In this document: in pieces, positions 24,941 through 35,328 of the stretch | How the letters are laid out: every line of letters begins with the position of its first letter | Numbering within the stretch: position 1 is the first letter of the stretch | Assembly: GCF_031755915.1 (NCBI RefSeq) | Contig: NC_083379.1 | Coordinates: forward strand, 6,273,501-6,337,500 | Direction of reading: 5' to 3' | DNA length: 64,000 bases | DNA from: Ziziphus jujuba | Taxonomy: Eukaryota; Streptophyta; Magnoliopsida; Rosales; Rhamnaceae | Notes under the pieces: generated by a model | What the model was told of the DNA's origin: nothing | Databases searched by the model: none | The model's input: only the letters and a program-made list of their open reading frames with translations | Translations under genes and position numbers: made by a program

Positions 24941-26157
24941 ATGACAACCATGGCTAAAACAAATCACTCTTTGGCGGCTATCTTCTGTCTTTTCCTCATG
25001 CTTCCGATCTACTGCTTCAACTTTGGTACATTATTTATTATGATCATCAATCATCTCTTTGCCCTCTCTCTTGCCCCTTCATTTAACTGTATTTCCTAAT
25101 TTAGTCCCATTTTCTTGTCAAATAGCTAATATTTTTCTTCATAAGTGGTATGCAATTAATTAATGGTATATTGGCTTATATTTTCTAATATATGAACTCT
25201 CAAATAATCATTTTGCAGGAGAAAGTTCAATCACAGAAAGTGTGAAGGTAATATAATCTTAAACACACATATATATATATAGAGAGAGAGAGATAGATGA
25301 ATGATTAACATAGAGTATAATATAGAGATACATGATATGCACACAAGCACTAAGATCTTGCATATATATATAGATATATATATTATATTTGTATATATAA
25401 ATTAATGTACTTGAAAAATGTACATAATTACAGACATGGTGTGTGGCAAAGCCTTCAGCGAATGACAATGAGCTGAAGAATAACATACGATTTGCGTGCG
25501 AACATACAGTTCCTACTGATTGTGATGCAATAAATCAAGGCGGTCCTTGCTATAACCCCAATAATCTCTTTCACCACGCTTCTTTTGCCATGAATTCTTA
25601 CTACCAGGAAGCAGGAAGGCACCAATGGAACTGTGATTTTCTCAACTCTGCTCTCGTCGCGATCTCTGATCCAAGTAAACCCCCTAATCTACAATAAATA
25701 AATTTATTTCATTTCCTTAATTCCATCTATTTAGACGTTAATTCTCTCTTCTCTAATTTCTTATTTTGTTTACCATTTTAATTCCAGGTCTTGGAAGCTG
25801 CGTATACAAGGGTAAGCATTTATTTTATATATATATATAGTCGTATTCATGTTCTCCATCCTTGCAATAATCCATGACAAGTGTCGTATATTTCTCCAGG
25901 GGAACCTACATCAGTGGATTTATCAGCTTCGGTGAGCTTAATTCTTCATCTGCATGCATTAACAAAATTTAATTTCGTAGGACAGTTGATTAAAATATCC
26001 AAAATATTAATTCTAAGAATTGGAGGGATGATGAAATTAACTAATTATGTTATTTATATAATAAATTAGTATACATATTATTGATGAGGAATTGAAAGTG
26101 AATTAATGAATGCAGGGCAGGTGGTGCTATTTAGAGCTGCTGTGCTATTCAGGATGA
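24941..26157 (+). CDS. Small secreted X8-domain protein with odd C-terminal tail (X8 gene 2)
   Basis: Exons by eye: 24941-25025, 25219-25247, 25434-25674, 25788-25811, 25900-25931, 26116-26157, about 150 residues. The signal peptide is about 1-28 (core LAAIFCLFLMLPIYCF). The X8 domain begins at TWCVAKP (Cys41) and keeps the pattern FACEHTVPTDCDAI, GGPCYNPNN, HHASFAMNSYYQ, WNCDF and SLGSCVYK. After it come a short linker exon (GEPTSVDLSAS) and a last exon GRWCYLELLCYSG ending in TGA. The linker exons have the same phases as those joining the two X8 domains of X8 gene 3, and the last exon starts where the second domain would start (xxWC). I read it as the stump of a lost second domain. The last exon is the least certain; without it, the frame runs into the intron. 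Confidence 0.78.
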
Positions 26158-27331
26158 AATTTGTTAAACTTTTTAGGGTCACCACACTGAAACTATCTGG
26201 GCTTGGATCATCAGACTAATACTTTGACCAACTTTTGGGCTAGCCTTGGTCCAAGTTGAGTTAAATCAAACCAGTGCCTTCTGGTTTGGTATTTACCTAA
26301 ATTTTTTTTGTTTTGTTTTTTGTTTTTTGTTTTTTTTGGTAATTAATTTGTTGGATTCTATTCGTAAATATAAGAGGTAAACTTTTGCTCTTTTTTTTTT
26401 TTTTTTTTTTTTTTGGTGAATAAGGTAAACTTTTGCTCTTGCTTTAGTAGTAGAATCTAAAGCATCATTTAATTTAAAAGTCGACAAAATCTAGCTAATT
26501 CTGGCATAGAAACTGAAAAACTTTGAAAACTTTTTTGTATTTTCGAAATTTTGACATTCCATGAGCAATCACATTATGGAATATATTCTTTTATTGGTAG
26601 TGATAAATAGCATCCTTTCGAGGATAAAAGTAAAAGGCTTAAAAGTGATGATGTGATTTTGGTGCAGGAAATCTCAACAAAGTAGAGGCCCACAGACACA
26701 GTTGATTGTTTCCAATTAATTAGAGCAACATTTTGTTGTAAAAAAAATAAAAATAAAAATTAAAGTAACTCTATAAATAATAAAATTAATAATGTCCGGA
26801 TCTGCATTTATTAAGCATGGGCATGGCTTGCTATAATAGAATCATAAGGGATTAATTACAATGTTATAACAACATGGATAAGTTAATTATCCAATTCTTA
26901 GTGCAAGAGGAACAATGTTATAACAACATGGATAAGTTAATTATTTCCAAATATGAGATTTTTTTTTTCAATATTCATAATTTAGTAAAAAAATTTATTA
27001 ATTGCATGCCAAAAAAAGCTAAACAAAAATTAAAAAAATGAAAAATTAAATGAAAAAATAAAATTTCTTAATTATCTATAAAAGAATTTAATAGGTCCGA
27101 TCTATCGTATATCTTTTTAATAAATGATAGAATCCAAAGTATGGATTCTATATGTGCTTAAGAATAATAAAAGTAAAACTATGAATAATTTTTCATAAAA
27201 ATCTTATTTATACTAAATCCTTTCCTATAACCTTCCCTAATCAAGTGGGGACACAATTTTTCCTACTTCATAATGTTATAAGTAACTCATACTGGACCCA
27301 CCACAAATAATTACTAGATATGATTAACATA
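26158..27331. other. Intergenic between X8 genes 2 and 3
   Basis: AT-rich with T and A runs (26390-26414 and others). It contains a small duplication: ACAATGTTATAACAACATGG at about 26858 recurs at about 26912, period 54. No gene seen. Confidence 0.55.
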
Positions 27332-29376
27332 ATGGATGTGCCTAGATTAACTCTCTCATACCCCATCTTTTTTCTGCTTTCATTCTTTCTCTCAGGTATT
27401 TTAAGCACTTGTTAGTTTGTTGTTGGGTCATTGTCTTGTAAATTTTGAACATTGAAGCTTTCAATTGTTTTGGTCTTCTCTGGATTTGCTCCATAATTTC
27501 TCTCAAAATGTGAATAGGGTTTGATAATTATATATGCGTGGGGGTAATTAATATATCGAATGAGTAAATTATTGTATATTTGATACATTAGCTGGTCTGT
27601 TTAATCAAATAGAATAAAGCATTTCACCAGACAAATGTTCAAATTAAGTGAAGGGTTAGATGTAGCAAGAGTATGTTGAATCAAATCATCAAAAAAAAAT
27701 TCAAAAATCAAAAGGTTCTTGATCTTTTTTTTTTTTTTTTTTTTTCTTCTTTTACCCAATTATATATCTAAAACTTTCATCATTGGCTTGCAAGTTGCAG
27801 TTAATGATATGATATATCAACAAACCTAATGATTTCAGTTTCCTTTTGTAATTTCAATGAGATTTTGGAAAAATTGTTCATATTCTGATTTTAATCTTCA
27901 TACATGTTACCTGTACTCAAATCTTTACTAATTAAGGCATTTGTTTTTTAGCAGGAAAGATCTCAATGCTTGTGAATGCACAGGTACATAATTTGGAAAC
28001 CTCAACTAATTTATTGTGTTCAGTAGATAAATGCAATGATCTATACGATCTAATAATGTAAGAATATACATGAATATGTCTGTTAGAGTTGGTGCATAGC
28101 AAAGGCATCGGCAAGCCAGGAAAGTCTACAGGAAGATTTGGATTTTGCTTGTCGAGTTGTAGATTGTAGGCCAACTCAGCAAGGAGGTACCTGCCATGAA
28201 CCAAATAGTCACGTGCACCATGCCTCTTTTGCCATGAACGAGTACTACCAGAGCAGAGGGCGCCATGATTGGGACTGTTATTTTAGCAGAACTGCTCTCA
28301 TTGCCTTGGCTGATCCAAGTAGGCCATACCCTTTTTGCCTTTTTTTTTTTTTTTTTATAACCTTAATTTGGATATTTGTTAAAGTATCTGACTTGTTATT
28401 GTATGTTTCTGAGTTTGTTTCGACAAAATTATATTAATAAAAAAAAGCCTTTTGGATCATTTACAGGCTTTGGAAGCTGCAAGTTCAAGGCTGGTGGGTG
28501 ATTTTTAATCAAATTAATTACAGATTAAAATTACCAATACAATATATTTTTATAAGTTTAATTTTAATCTGCAAATTTTGTAGGAGGTACAGGAACCCCA
28601 CCACGGGTGGAAAAACAGGTAATCCAAATGGGATTTCTTCAACTATACATTAACATTTTTTTTCTATTTTCAATCAATTGATTTAATAAATTAATGTTGG
28701 CATGTGATGCAAAAACCAAACTATTATCATAAACTTAATAATTAAATATCATTCGTCCACTTCTGTCTTGGGTCATTTATTGGCAGAATACCTGGTGTGT
28801 GGCAAAGCCAGGAACGCCAGACAACATGCTGGGGGCCAATATTAAGTATGCATGTGGGAAATTATCAGAGTGCGGTGATATTCTACAACATGGCTCATGC
28901 TTCTTCCCCAACACCCTCATCAATCATGCCTCCTTTGTCATGAACCTTTATTACAAGACCCTTGGACATTACACCTGTGATTTTAATGGCACTGGCATCA
29001 TTGTTATGACAGATCCAAGTAAGCCAAGTTCATTTTAATTACCACACCTGCAAATATATTGGATAATATATATATACCATACAATCAATATACAGTCCCA
29101 ACTTTCTCATACAGTCTGGTGGTAAGGTGGTTATTTTCTTTGCAGATGTTTAACATATGAAGGTTTCATTTCTAAAATTAAAAAAAAAAAAAAAATTGTA
29201 TTAGAAACATACCATTATATATTTGCTTTTATAAGTGAAATATTGCATTAACTGGCATCCATTATCTCTTGTATTATATATATATATATATGTATATACA
29301 TATAATAAATTTTAAGTATATATGTATACATTAAAATTGTTTTTTTGTAGGTTATGGTGAATGCATTTACGTCTGA
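27332..29376 (+). CDS. Secreted protein with two tandem X8 domains (X8 gene 3)
   Basis: Exons: 27332-27395, 27955-27983, 28087-28318, 28467-28493, 28584-28618, 28787-29018, 29351-29376, all GT-AG and in frame; 214 residues. The signal peptide is 1-22 (MDVPRLTLSYPIFFLLSFFLSG). Domain 1 runs about 32-116 (SWCIAKA, FACRVVDCRP, GGTCHEPNS, HHASFAMNEYYQ, WDCYF, FGSCKF). A Gly/Thr/Pro linker of two small exons (AGGTGTPPRVEKQ) joins domain 2, about 130-214 (NTWCVAKPG, YACGKLSECGDI, GSCFFPNT, NHASFVMNLYYK, YTCDF, YGECIYV stop). Each domain has the six conserved Cys. There is no GH17 glucanase part and no GPI tail. The second unit has no start codon or signal peptide of its own, which argues for one gene rather than two. 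Two glucan-binding modules would suit cross-linking or tighter callose binding (inference). Confidence 0.83.
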
Positions 29377-31168
29377 AGACCCTAAACAAACGAGAGTACT
29401 AATTAAATTTGTACTTTCAAGGCAAGGGAAGAAGAAGCTAGTAAATTTTGTGATCATTTTTGCTCCATAATGATCCTGTAGAAGTACTTCGTTTTCTTCC
29501 CATGTACTCAAACAAAGATTGGGAATAAAGATATCTATTTGTTATATATTTTACCATGTATATTTTTAATATCTTTTCACATTTTAAAAAATAATAGGAC
29601 TGAAGTAAACTACAAAATACATTTTGCACATAAAATTCTAAGCTTGCACTGAAAATGTATTTATCTGAAGTTATATTCTTGCTACAAATGAATTGCTCAG
29701 TGGCATGCTTTTCATGCGTATTTTTATTGCAATCACAATTTCAAAATGTCATTATGGTCCTATAGAAATGTATATATCATGCTAAAGTTCCTAATAATAA
29801 GACAAAATTCAAAAATGGTGAATTTTGGTTATATTTATCGTGCTAGCCTAAAGTCCAATTTGGTTTGTGAACTTTGACTTACTTTCCGATATTAAAGTAT
29901 GATGTGTATATATATATATATATGTATATATATATTATGTATTTTTGAAATGTTCAACTACGGCTAAATTCTAATTTTGATGAACTTAAACTTTATAACT
30001 TCAATTTAATTTCATTACATGAATCATAAAATTTCGATTCTTACAAATTATCGGCCACAAATTATTTATCATATCCTCTGTCATATATATAAAAATAAAG
30101 TAAAATTTAGAAGTGAAACTCCACTTTGCCTGAGTGGTACTTTATGGATGTGCTTTTACTAGTGGTGATTATGATTTTCATATACATGGCGCGAATATTT
30201 TGTCATTGGTAGCAACAAAAAACTCTATGAAATTGTCACACTAATTTTTTATTTTTTTATTTTTAAAGTAAAACTCTTGTTATTTTTGTGATTAACAAAA
30301 AACTTTCTACGACATTTCTTTTCTGGTGGTTTTTTTTTTCTTTCTTTCTTTTTTTTTTTTTTTTTGGGTAGTGGGTGATGAGTTGGTCCATTCGTGTTCA
30401 TTTATTAAGGAAAGGTCACATTCTCATGCAACTAAAATTAAAAAGATGCAAAGTTTTATTTACATACAAGTTGAAAAAACAAAAAAAAAAAAAAAAAAAA
30501 AAGAAAAACAAACAAACAAACAAAAAAAGTTGCAGTGAATCGAAAAATAATAATAAAAGTTGCACCCCCTTAGAGTACAACTTATTTGTATTTAGTAGCA
30601 AGAATCATAGTTTTGCCTAATCATTAATTAATGTGATAATTAGTATTAAATTATGCATGATAGCATATTGCACACCTACCAATGATGTGTTACTCACATA
30701 TTTAACTAAAGAAGTGTATGATGTAGTATGATACACGTAGTATGTGTACTCAACTATTAATGAATTAGTTTATACGGCAAGAAATTGTTCCTAAAATAAT
30801 AATTATTAATAGTAGTCATTTTCAAATACAGTTCTTTTTCTTTTTTTGGTATTTAATTTTTAAACTTAGTGATGATATACCAATCTTATATATGAATAAT
30901 TGGAGCAGTAAAAACTACTGTCTCAAAAAATAGCGGCAAAACCACTCCTTCAAGCAAAATTTTTCGAGTTATCAATAAGGAAAAAAGAAGTACTGCTATG
31001 CGCATTAACTCATTTGCTAATATTTTAAATACTCCATCCAAAAAAATATATATTTTTGAATACTAATTGATATGAGAAATTATTATTAATTTTTTTTTAT
31101 AAAATACGAGAGAATGTAACATAATTAAAAAAACAAATTTAATGAAATAATATCATCAATTGATATTA
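29377..31168. other. Intergenic, AT-rich
   Basis: No gene supported. It contains TA microsatellites at about 29275-29290 and 29905-29933 and several A and T runs. Lys/Asn-rich open frames near 30330-30620 are products of poly-A/poly-T tracts. Confidence 0.55.
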
Positions 31169-31541
31169 GAGCATGTTCAAGTAACTCTTTAGAGTAAAAA
31201 ATATATTTTCTATAATAAAAGATATTTTTTTAAAATAAATACTAAAATTTTAAAATATTTTTTTGATTTTTATTTTTTTATAAATTTTAATTATTTTATT
31301 TGTATTTTTTTTATATAAGTTATCTATCTTTTAAATAGTATAATAATAGTATAAAAAATATGTTATATTCAATTAAATTTATATGATTTTGAAATAAAAA
31401 AAAATTTGAATCTATTTGAAAAATGAAATCAATTTTTTATATTAAAAAATTAAAATAAAAAATTTATTAAATTTTTTTTTAAAATATTATCTTTTTAAAA
31501 TAAAAATAATAATATATTTAAAAAATTTCTTGAAGATGCTT
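31169..31541. mobile_element. Tourist-like MITE, copy 1 (old)
   Basis: Ends are GAGCATGTTCAAG at the left and CTTGAAGATGCTT at the right, inverted relative to each other, flanked by TTA on both sides. TTA target duplications fit PIF/Harbinger-derived (Tourist) elements. The interior shares ATTCAATTAAATTTATAT and AGTTATCTATCTTTTAAAT with copy 2 at 58444. It has no coding capacity. It is more AT-rich and more decayed than copy 2. Confidence 0.8.
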
Positions 31542-31939
31542 TTAAAAAAATTAAGAAACAGATTAAAGTATTGATTTCAAATCACACGTCATTGAAATAT
31601 TATAAAAAACAAAAAAATATCACAACCAATAGGAATATAATTTTATTATTTTCTTAACATTTATTATCTTCTTGACTTATTTTGCATAATTAGTAAACTT
31701 TAAGATATAAAGATGTTATATATCTTTTATTAGAAATAAAAGAAATTAGGATTAAAATATAGTGAACAGTAAATAAAAAACAAGAGTGCAATGCAAAACA
31801 CATGGCTGTCTTGGTAATAAATTAATACCAAAAATGTAAGAAAAATGATAGTGAGTAAAAAAAAATAATAATAATAAAATAAAAAAATAAAAAAAGAAAT
31901 AGGATTGTGGGGGATTAGGCTAATAACGCTAATAATTAA

Positions 31940-32289
31940 GGCTAGGCTTTCACACGAGGAGTCACGTCGACGATTCGCATTTCGTCAAACCTCGTGAGGC
32001 CCACAGGGGCTCGCACGCGTGCTCAATCCAACGGTCAGCGTCCCATCCGCAATACACGGAAAGCATTTCCAAGGCCCCTTCCCCCAAGTTCCCAATCCAA
32101 CGGCTACCACTATCCGGGTTTGACTCCTCACTGTCCGAAAGCCCGGCACACATCCCAATAACACCACCCACACAGATCTCCCAAACTCCTCCTCCTTCGG
32201 TCTTCCTAAGCAAAATAAATACCCACACTTCCAAACACGCCCTTACTCCATCCTTCTCTTTCTCTTTCTCTTTCTCTTTATCTCTCTCA

Positions 32290-32321
<32 letters not shown>

Positions 32322-33565
32322 ACGACAACCAAGTATAGTTTTTAGATCTTTGTTCAGCAGCGCAAATCTAGGGGAATTCTTCAGACAAAAGCCACTCTGC
32401 TTCTGAACCTGTTTGTTACTTCCTTGTTAATCTGGGTTTTCTCTGGATCTTTTCTCTGTAAACCCTAGGTTGGGTTCTAATCTAGTATTCGAAATCTTCG
32501 TCGAGTTTCTTCGGGCTTCTTTTATTTATTTATTTATTTATTTATTATTATTATTATTATTTTTTGCCTTTTTTAAATTTTGGGTTTTGATTTTATGAGG
32601 GATCTGTTAGCTTTAGAAATTTAAAAAAAAAAAAAAAAGAAGACTTAATTTTGGGGATTGGATTCTAGATCTTTTTTTTGGGTTTATTTGCGACGGAGCT
32701 TGGGGATTTTTTTTTTTTCTTTTTAAGGTTCGTATCATGAAGCTCTAATCCCTACTCATGGTCTATTTGGTTCTGTGTTTGTTTATGTCTTTATGTGGTT
32801 GGTAATTCTTTGATTTTTGTTTTTGTTCTTAATTTAGCATATATATATATATATATATTTTTTTTGGTGCTAATAAAAGTAGTGGATTTAGATACTGATT
32901 GCATTATTTTTGAGTTTTTTTAGGGGTCCAATTTCAGGATTATATATGTCTCTTCAGAGGGCTTTTTTTTTTCATCATTATTAATATCCATCAAATTAAA
33001 ACTGTTTGATTTTTATATTTTTATTTATTTTCGTACAGTCCATATTGATACTAACTGAGTTTGCTTTCTGGGTGTATGTATTCCACTAGCTAGTATGTGG
33101 TGCTTTGAGAAGCAAATTGATACTTGGTATTCTCTATAATTTTTTGCAGTAAAAGTTTATCATTTCTCAATCAAAAATTGGAATTGGAAACGTGAATCAA
33201 GATGCCTTGGACTTCACCTTGTGTCAACTACAACAGTAAATGCGTTCGTTTGGTGGTGTTTTTTCGCGTCATTCTGTAATTTGATTCATCTCGGTGAGAA
33301 AATTTATTCATTGTGATATATTGTTCTTATTTGCTTAATTTAAGATAACTTTACTTAAAGAATTCTGATTTATTATGAATTTCAGTGTTTTTTTCCTTGA
33401 CATTTCTCATTAATTAAATGTAGCATTCACTTTATCAGGTTGATTGTTGTTGCTCTTTCAAGTCATATTTGAGAATTTATAATTTATACTGCAGCATAGT
33501 CTCCATTGGTTTGAAGGAACTTCCGTTTCCTGTTCTTTTAATTTTAACCGGGTGGAGGAGTGAGA
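31940..33565 (+). promoter_or_regulatory. Promoter and 5' leader of the SACL3/bHLH144-like gene
   Basis: From about 31940 the composition changes abruptly from very AT-rich to GC-rich, with two CAATCCAACGG repeats (about 32024 and 32093). A TATA-like AAATAAATA at about 32213 is followed by a CT-rich tract (32251-32321) typical of plant transcription starts. The leader continues with at least one likely intron; a good acceptor (TTTTTTGCAG) ends at 33149. A short frame at 33202-33279 could be another uORF. Exact leader exons cannot be fixed from sequence alone. Confidence 0.55.
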
Positions 33566-34350
33566 ATGTGCATTGCTGTAACCTTAAAGAGATATAGAGC
33601 TGTTAAAGAAGTTGGAAAGATTAAAATGAGTGTTGGGATCATCGCCTACTACCGACTAATGCAAGTTTGCCAGGTACGGTTTCATTCCGCCTCGTTGTTA
33701 GTGGAGTTCCTCAGTTTTGAGTAACATATAATGTCTTGTTCAGTTGTTATTCTCTTTGGCATTCTTGCAAAAATTTTGAAGTCATCATGATGTATTGAAA
33801 CTATATTTTTTTGATTGTATTAGTATGAGATAGTGCATCAATATTTTTGTCATGTATCTAAAGTTTGTTTTTTGGGTATTTATGTATCTTATAACTCATT
33901 TTATGTTTTGGGAAGGAAAAATTAGAAGTATTCTTAATTAACGTGGGAAAGGGAGTGATTTATTTAACAATTAAACCATAGTTATTGTTGTTGTTCACAA
34001 ACTTTATCCTGCTGTATTCTATTCTTTTATTAACTTTTTGATACTCTAAATTGCTTGTGAAATGTGAAATGTACGTGTTTATTGTCGGTTCTGGTTCTTT
34101 CCTCGCAAATAAGAAGTTATGTATTCGAATCAATTTTCATTTCTACGTAGTCATTGGTCAACATGTCTAGTGTATTCAGATTAAAAAGGTCCATGTGTAG
34201 TTTTCTTTCTTTTTTTTTTTTTTTGGCTCTTTTTTACCGTTTTGAAGTTTGTCCAAATGTGAAGATATTGGTTGTCTTGCTGATAATTTCTTTTCCCTTG
34301 ATATTTCGTAGGCTGAGTACTTCCGTCAGTTGCTTAAACCTGTTACGTAG
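33566..34350 (+). CDS. Conserved regulatory uORF of the SAC51 family, split by an intron
   Basis: Two exons, 33566-33673 and 34312-34350, join in frame (CAG|GCT) to encode 48 residues: MCIAVTLKRYRAVKEVG, KIKMSVGIIAYYRLMQ, VCQAEYFRQLLKPVT, then TAG. It lies upstream of the bHLH start at 34588. Peptide-conserved uORFs of about 50 residues are an established feature of SAC51 and its SACL relatives: they repress main-frame translation, and thermospermine relieves this. Clean frame across a 638-base intron with GT-AG borders, in a non-coding context, supports real coding. Expected effect: ribosome stalling or loss of reinitiation until thermospermine is present. The recognition of this exact peptide is from memory of the family. 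Confidence 0.85.
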
Positions 34351-34587
34351 TCAGGTATTAAACGACCATCAAACATCGGGATTTGGGTTGGACTGCCCTC
34401 ATTGTTTCCATACATAAAAAGGCAGTTATAGTATTTGCTTTCCTGTCTCACAATGGCAATACGTTGATTAGCTGCACGGTCTTTTCATCAGTTCACGAAC
34501 CTTTATCCTGTTGAAGATCAAATAATTGTTTGCTCGAAAGCTGAAAACTCAATCTGTTTTGCTTTCCATTTGTTAGTAGGATTTCTG

Positions 34588-35328
34588 ATGCAGAGTGACC
34601 ACCAATTTTACCCCAGAAAGGAACCTCCCCTTGTAAATCAAGTGGGTAATAATTACATGCATGTTCCAGTTGCATCTGCCTTTGGTGCAGTTTTACCTCC
34701 AGGTTCAAAGCATTTGAAACCTTTTCATGATGTTGAATTGCAGTCCTCTGAGGTTTGCCCAAAGAATTTCATTATTTTTGATCAGACTGATCATCATAGT
34801 CAGATCATGTACAACCCTGCAATGGCCCATAGATTTAATACTCCTGGTTTAAACATCCATTCAACTTATTTCCATGATAACTTTGGAGGAAAAGAGATAA
34901 ATGATGTTACAGAAATGTCATCACCTCTGGAAGAGGATTCAGATGACATTGATGCATTGTTGAGCTCAGAAGAAGATGAGGAAGAGGAAGAGGAAGAACA
35001 AGCAGAATATGACGAGGAAGAGGTAAGTACGGCACGCACTTATGGCAATTATGGGAGCTCGTCCCCTGAATCTTGTTCCACTTATGGTTCGAAGGCTAGG
35101 AAGAATAGGGCATCTTCTTCGGTTCAGAAATCTTCTGGAAACAGTGGTAGCAGCTGCAATAGTGAAAGGAAACGACAGAGAGTGAAGAAGATGGTGAGAG
35201 CACTTCGAGGTATTGTACCTGGTGGCAACCAAATGAATTCTGTTACTGTTCTCGATGAAGCTGTTCGTTACTTAAAGTCTCTTAAGGTTGAAGTTCAGAA
35301 GCTTGGAGTCGGGAATTTGAAGAATTAG
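34588..35328 (+). CDS. SACL3: SACL3/bHLH144-like atypical bHLH transcription factor
   Basis: 246 residues in one exon from ATG at 34588; the frame extends upstream only through non-ATG codons. The protein has a long N-terminal part (MQSDHQFYPRKEPPLVNQ), an acidic run of about a dozen Glu/Asp (EEDEEEEEEEQAEYDEEE), a Ser-rich stretch, and a C-terminal HLH: ERKRQRVKKMVRALRGIVPG, then MNSVTVLDEAVRYLKSLK. The basic part lacks the usual His-Glu-Arg E-box contacts, as in SAC51-type factors that act as dimer partners rather than direct DNA binders. In Arabidopsis SACL3 binds LHW and restrains TMO5-LHW-driven vascular cell division, under thermospermine control. A likely leader intron runs from GT at 34355 to AG near 34576-34579. 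Next to Lhcb1 and IMP1, the context matches Arabidopsis At1g29950, from memory. Confidence 0.87.
   Translation: MQSDHQFYPRKEPPLVNQVGNNYMHVPVASAFGAVLPPGSKHLKPFHDVELQSSEVCPKNFIIFDQTDHHSQIMYNPAMAHRFNTPGLNIHSTYFHDNFGGKEINDVTEMSSPLEEDSDDIDALLSSEEDEEEEEEEQAEYDEEEVSTARTYGNYGSSSPESCSTYGSKARKNRASSSVQKSSGNSGSSCNSERKRQRVKKMVRALRGIVPGGNQMNSVTVLDEAVRYLKSLKVEVQKLGVGNLKN

Noticed and set aside
28787..29376. Second X8 domain of X8 gene 3 as a separate fourth gene
   Set aside because: It has no start codon, signal peptide or promoter in front, and the linker exons join in frame. The single-gene reading is preferred.
30326..30620. Phe- or Lys-rich frames
   Set aside because: They come from poly-T and poly-A tracts in AT-rich spacer DNA.
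31962..32234. Minus-strand frames of 62-90 codons upstream of the SACL3-like gene
   Set aside because: The region reads as GC-rich promoter and leader of the plus-strand gene, and the frames show no known motif.
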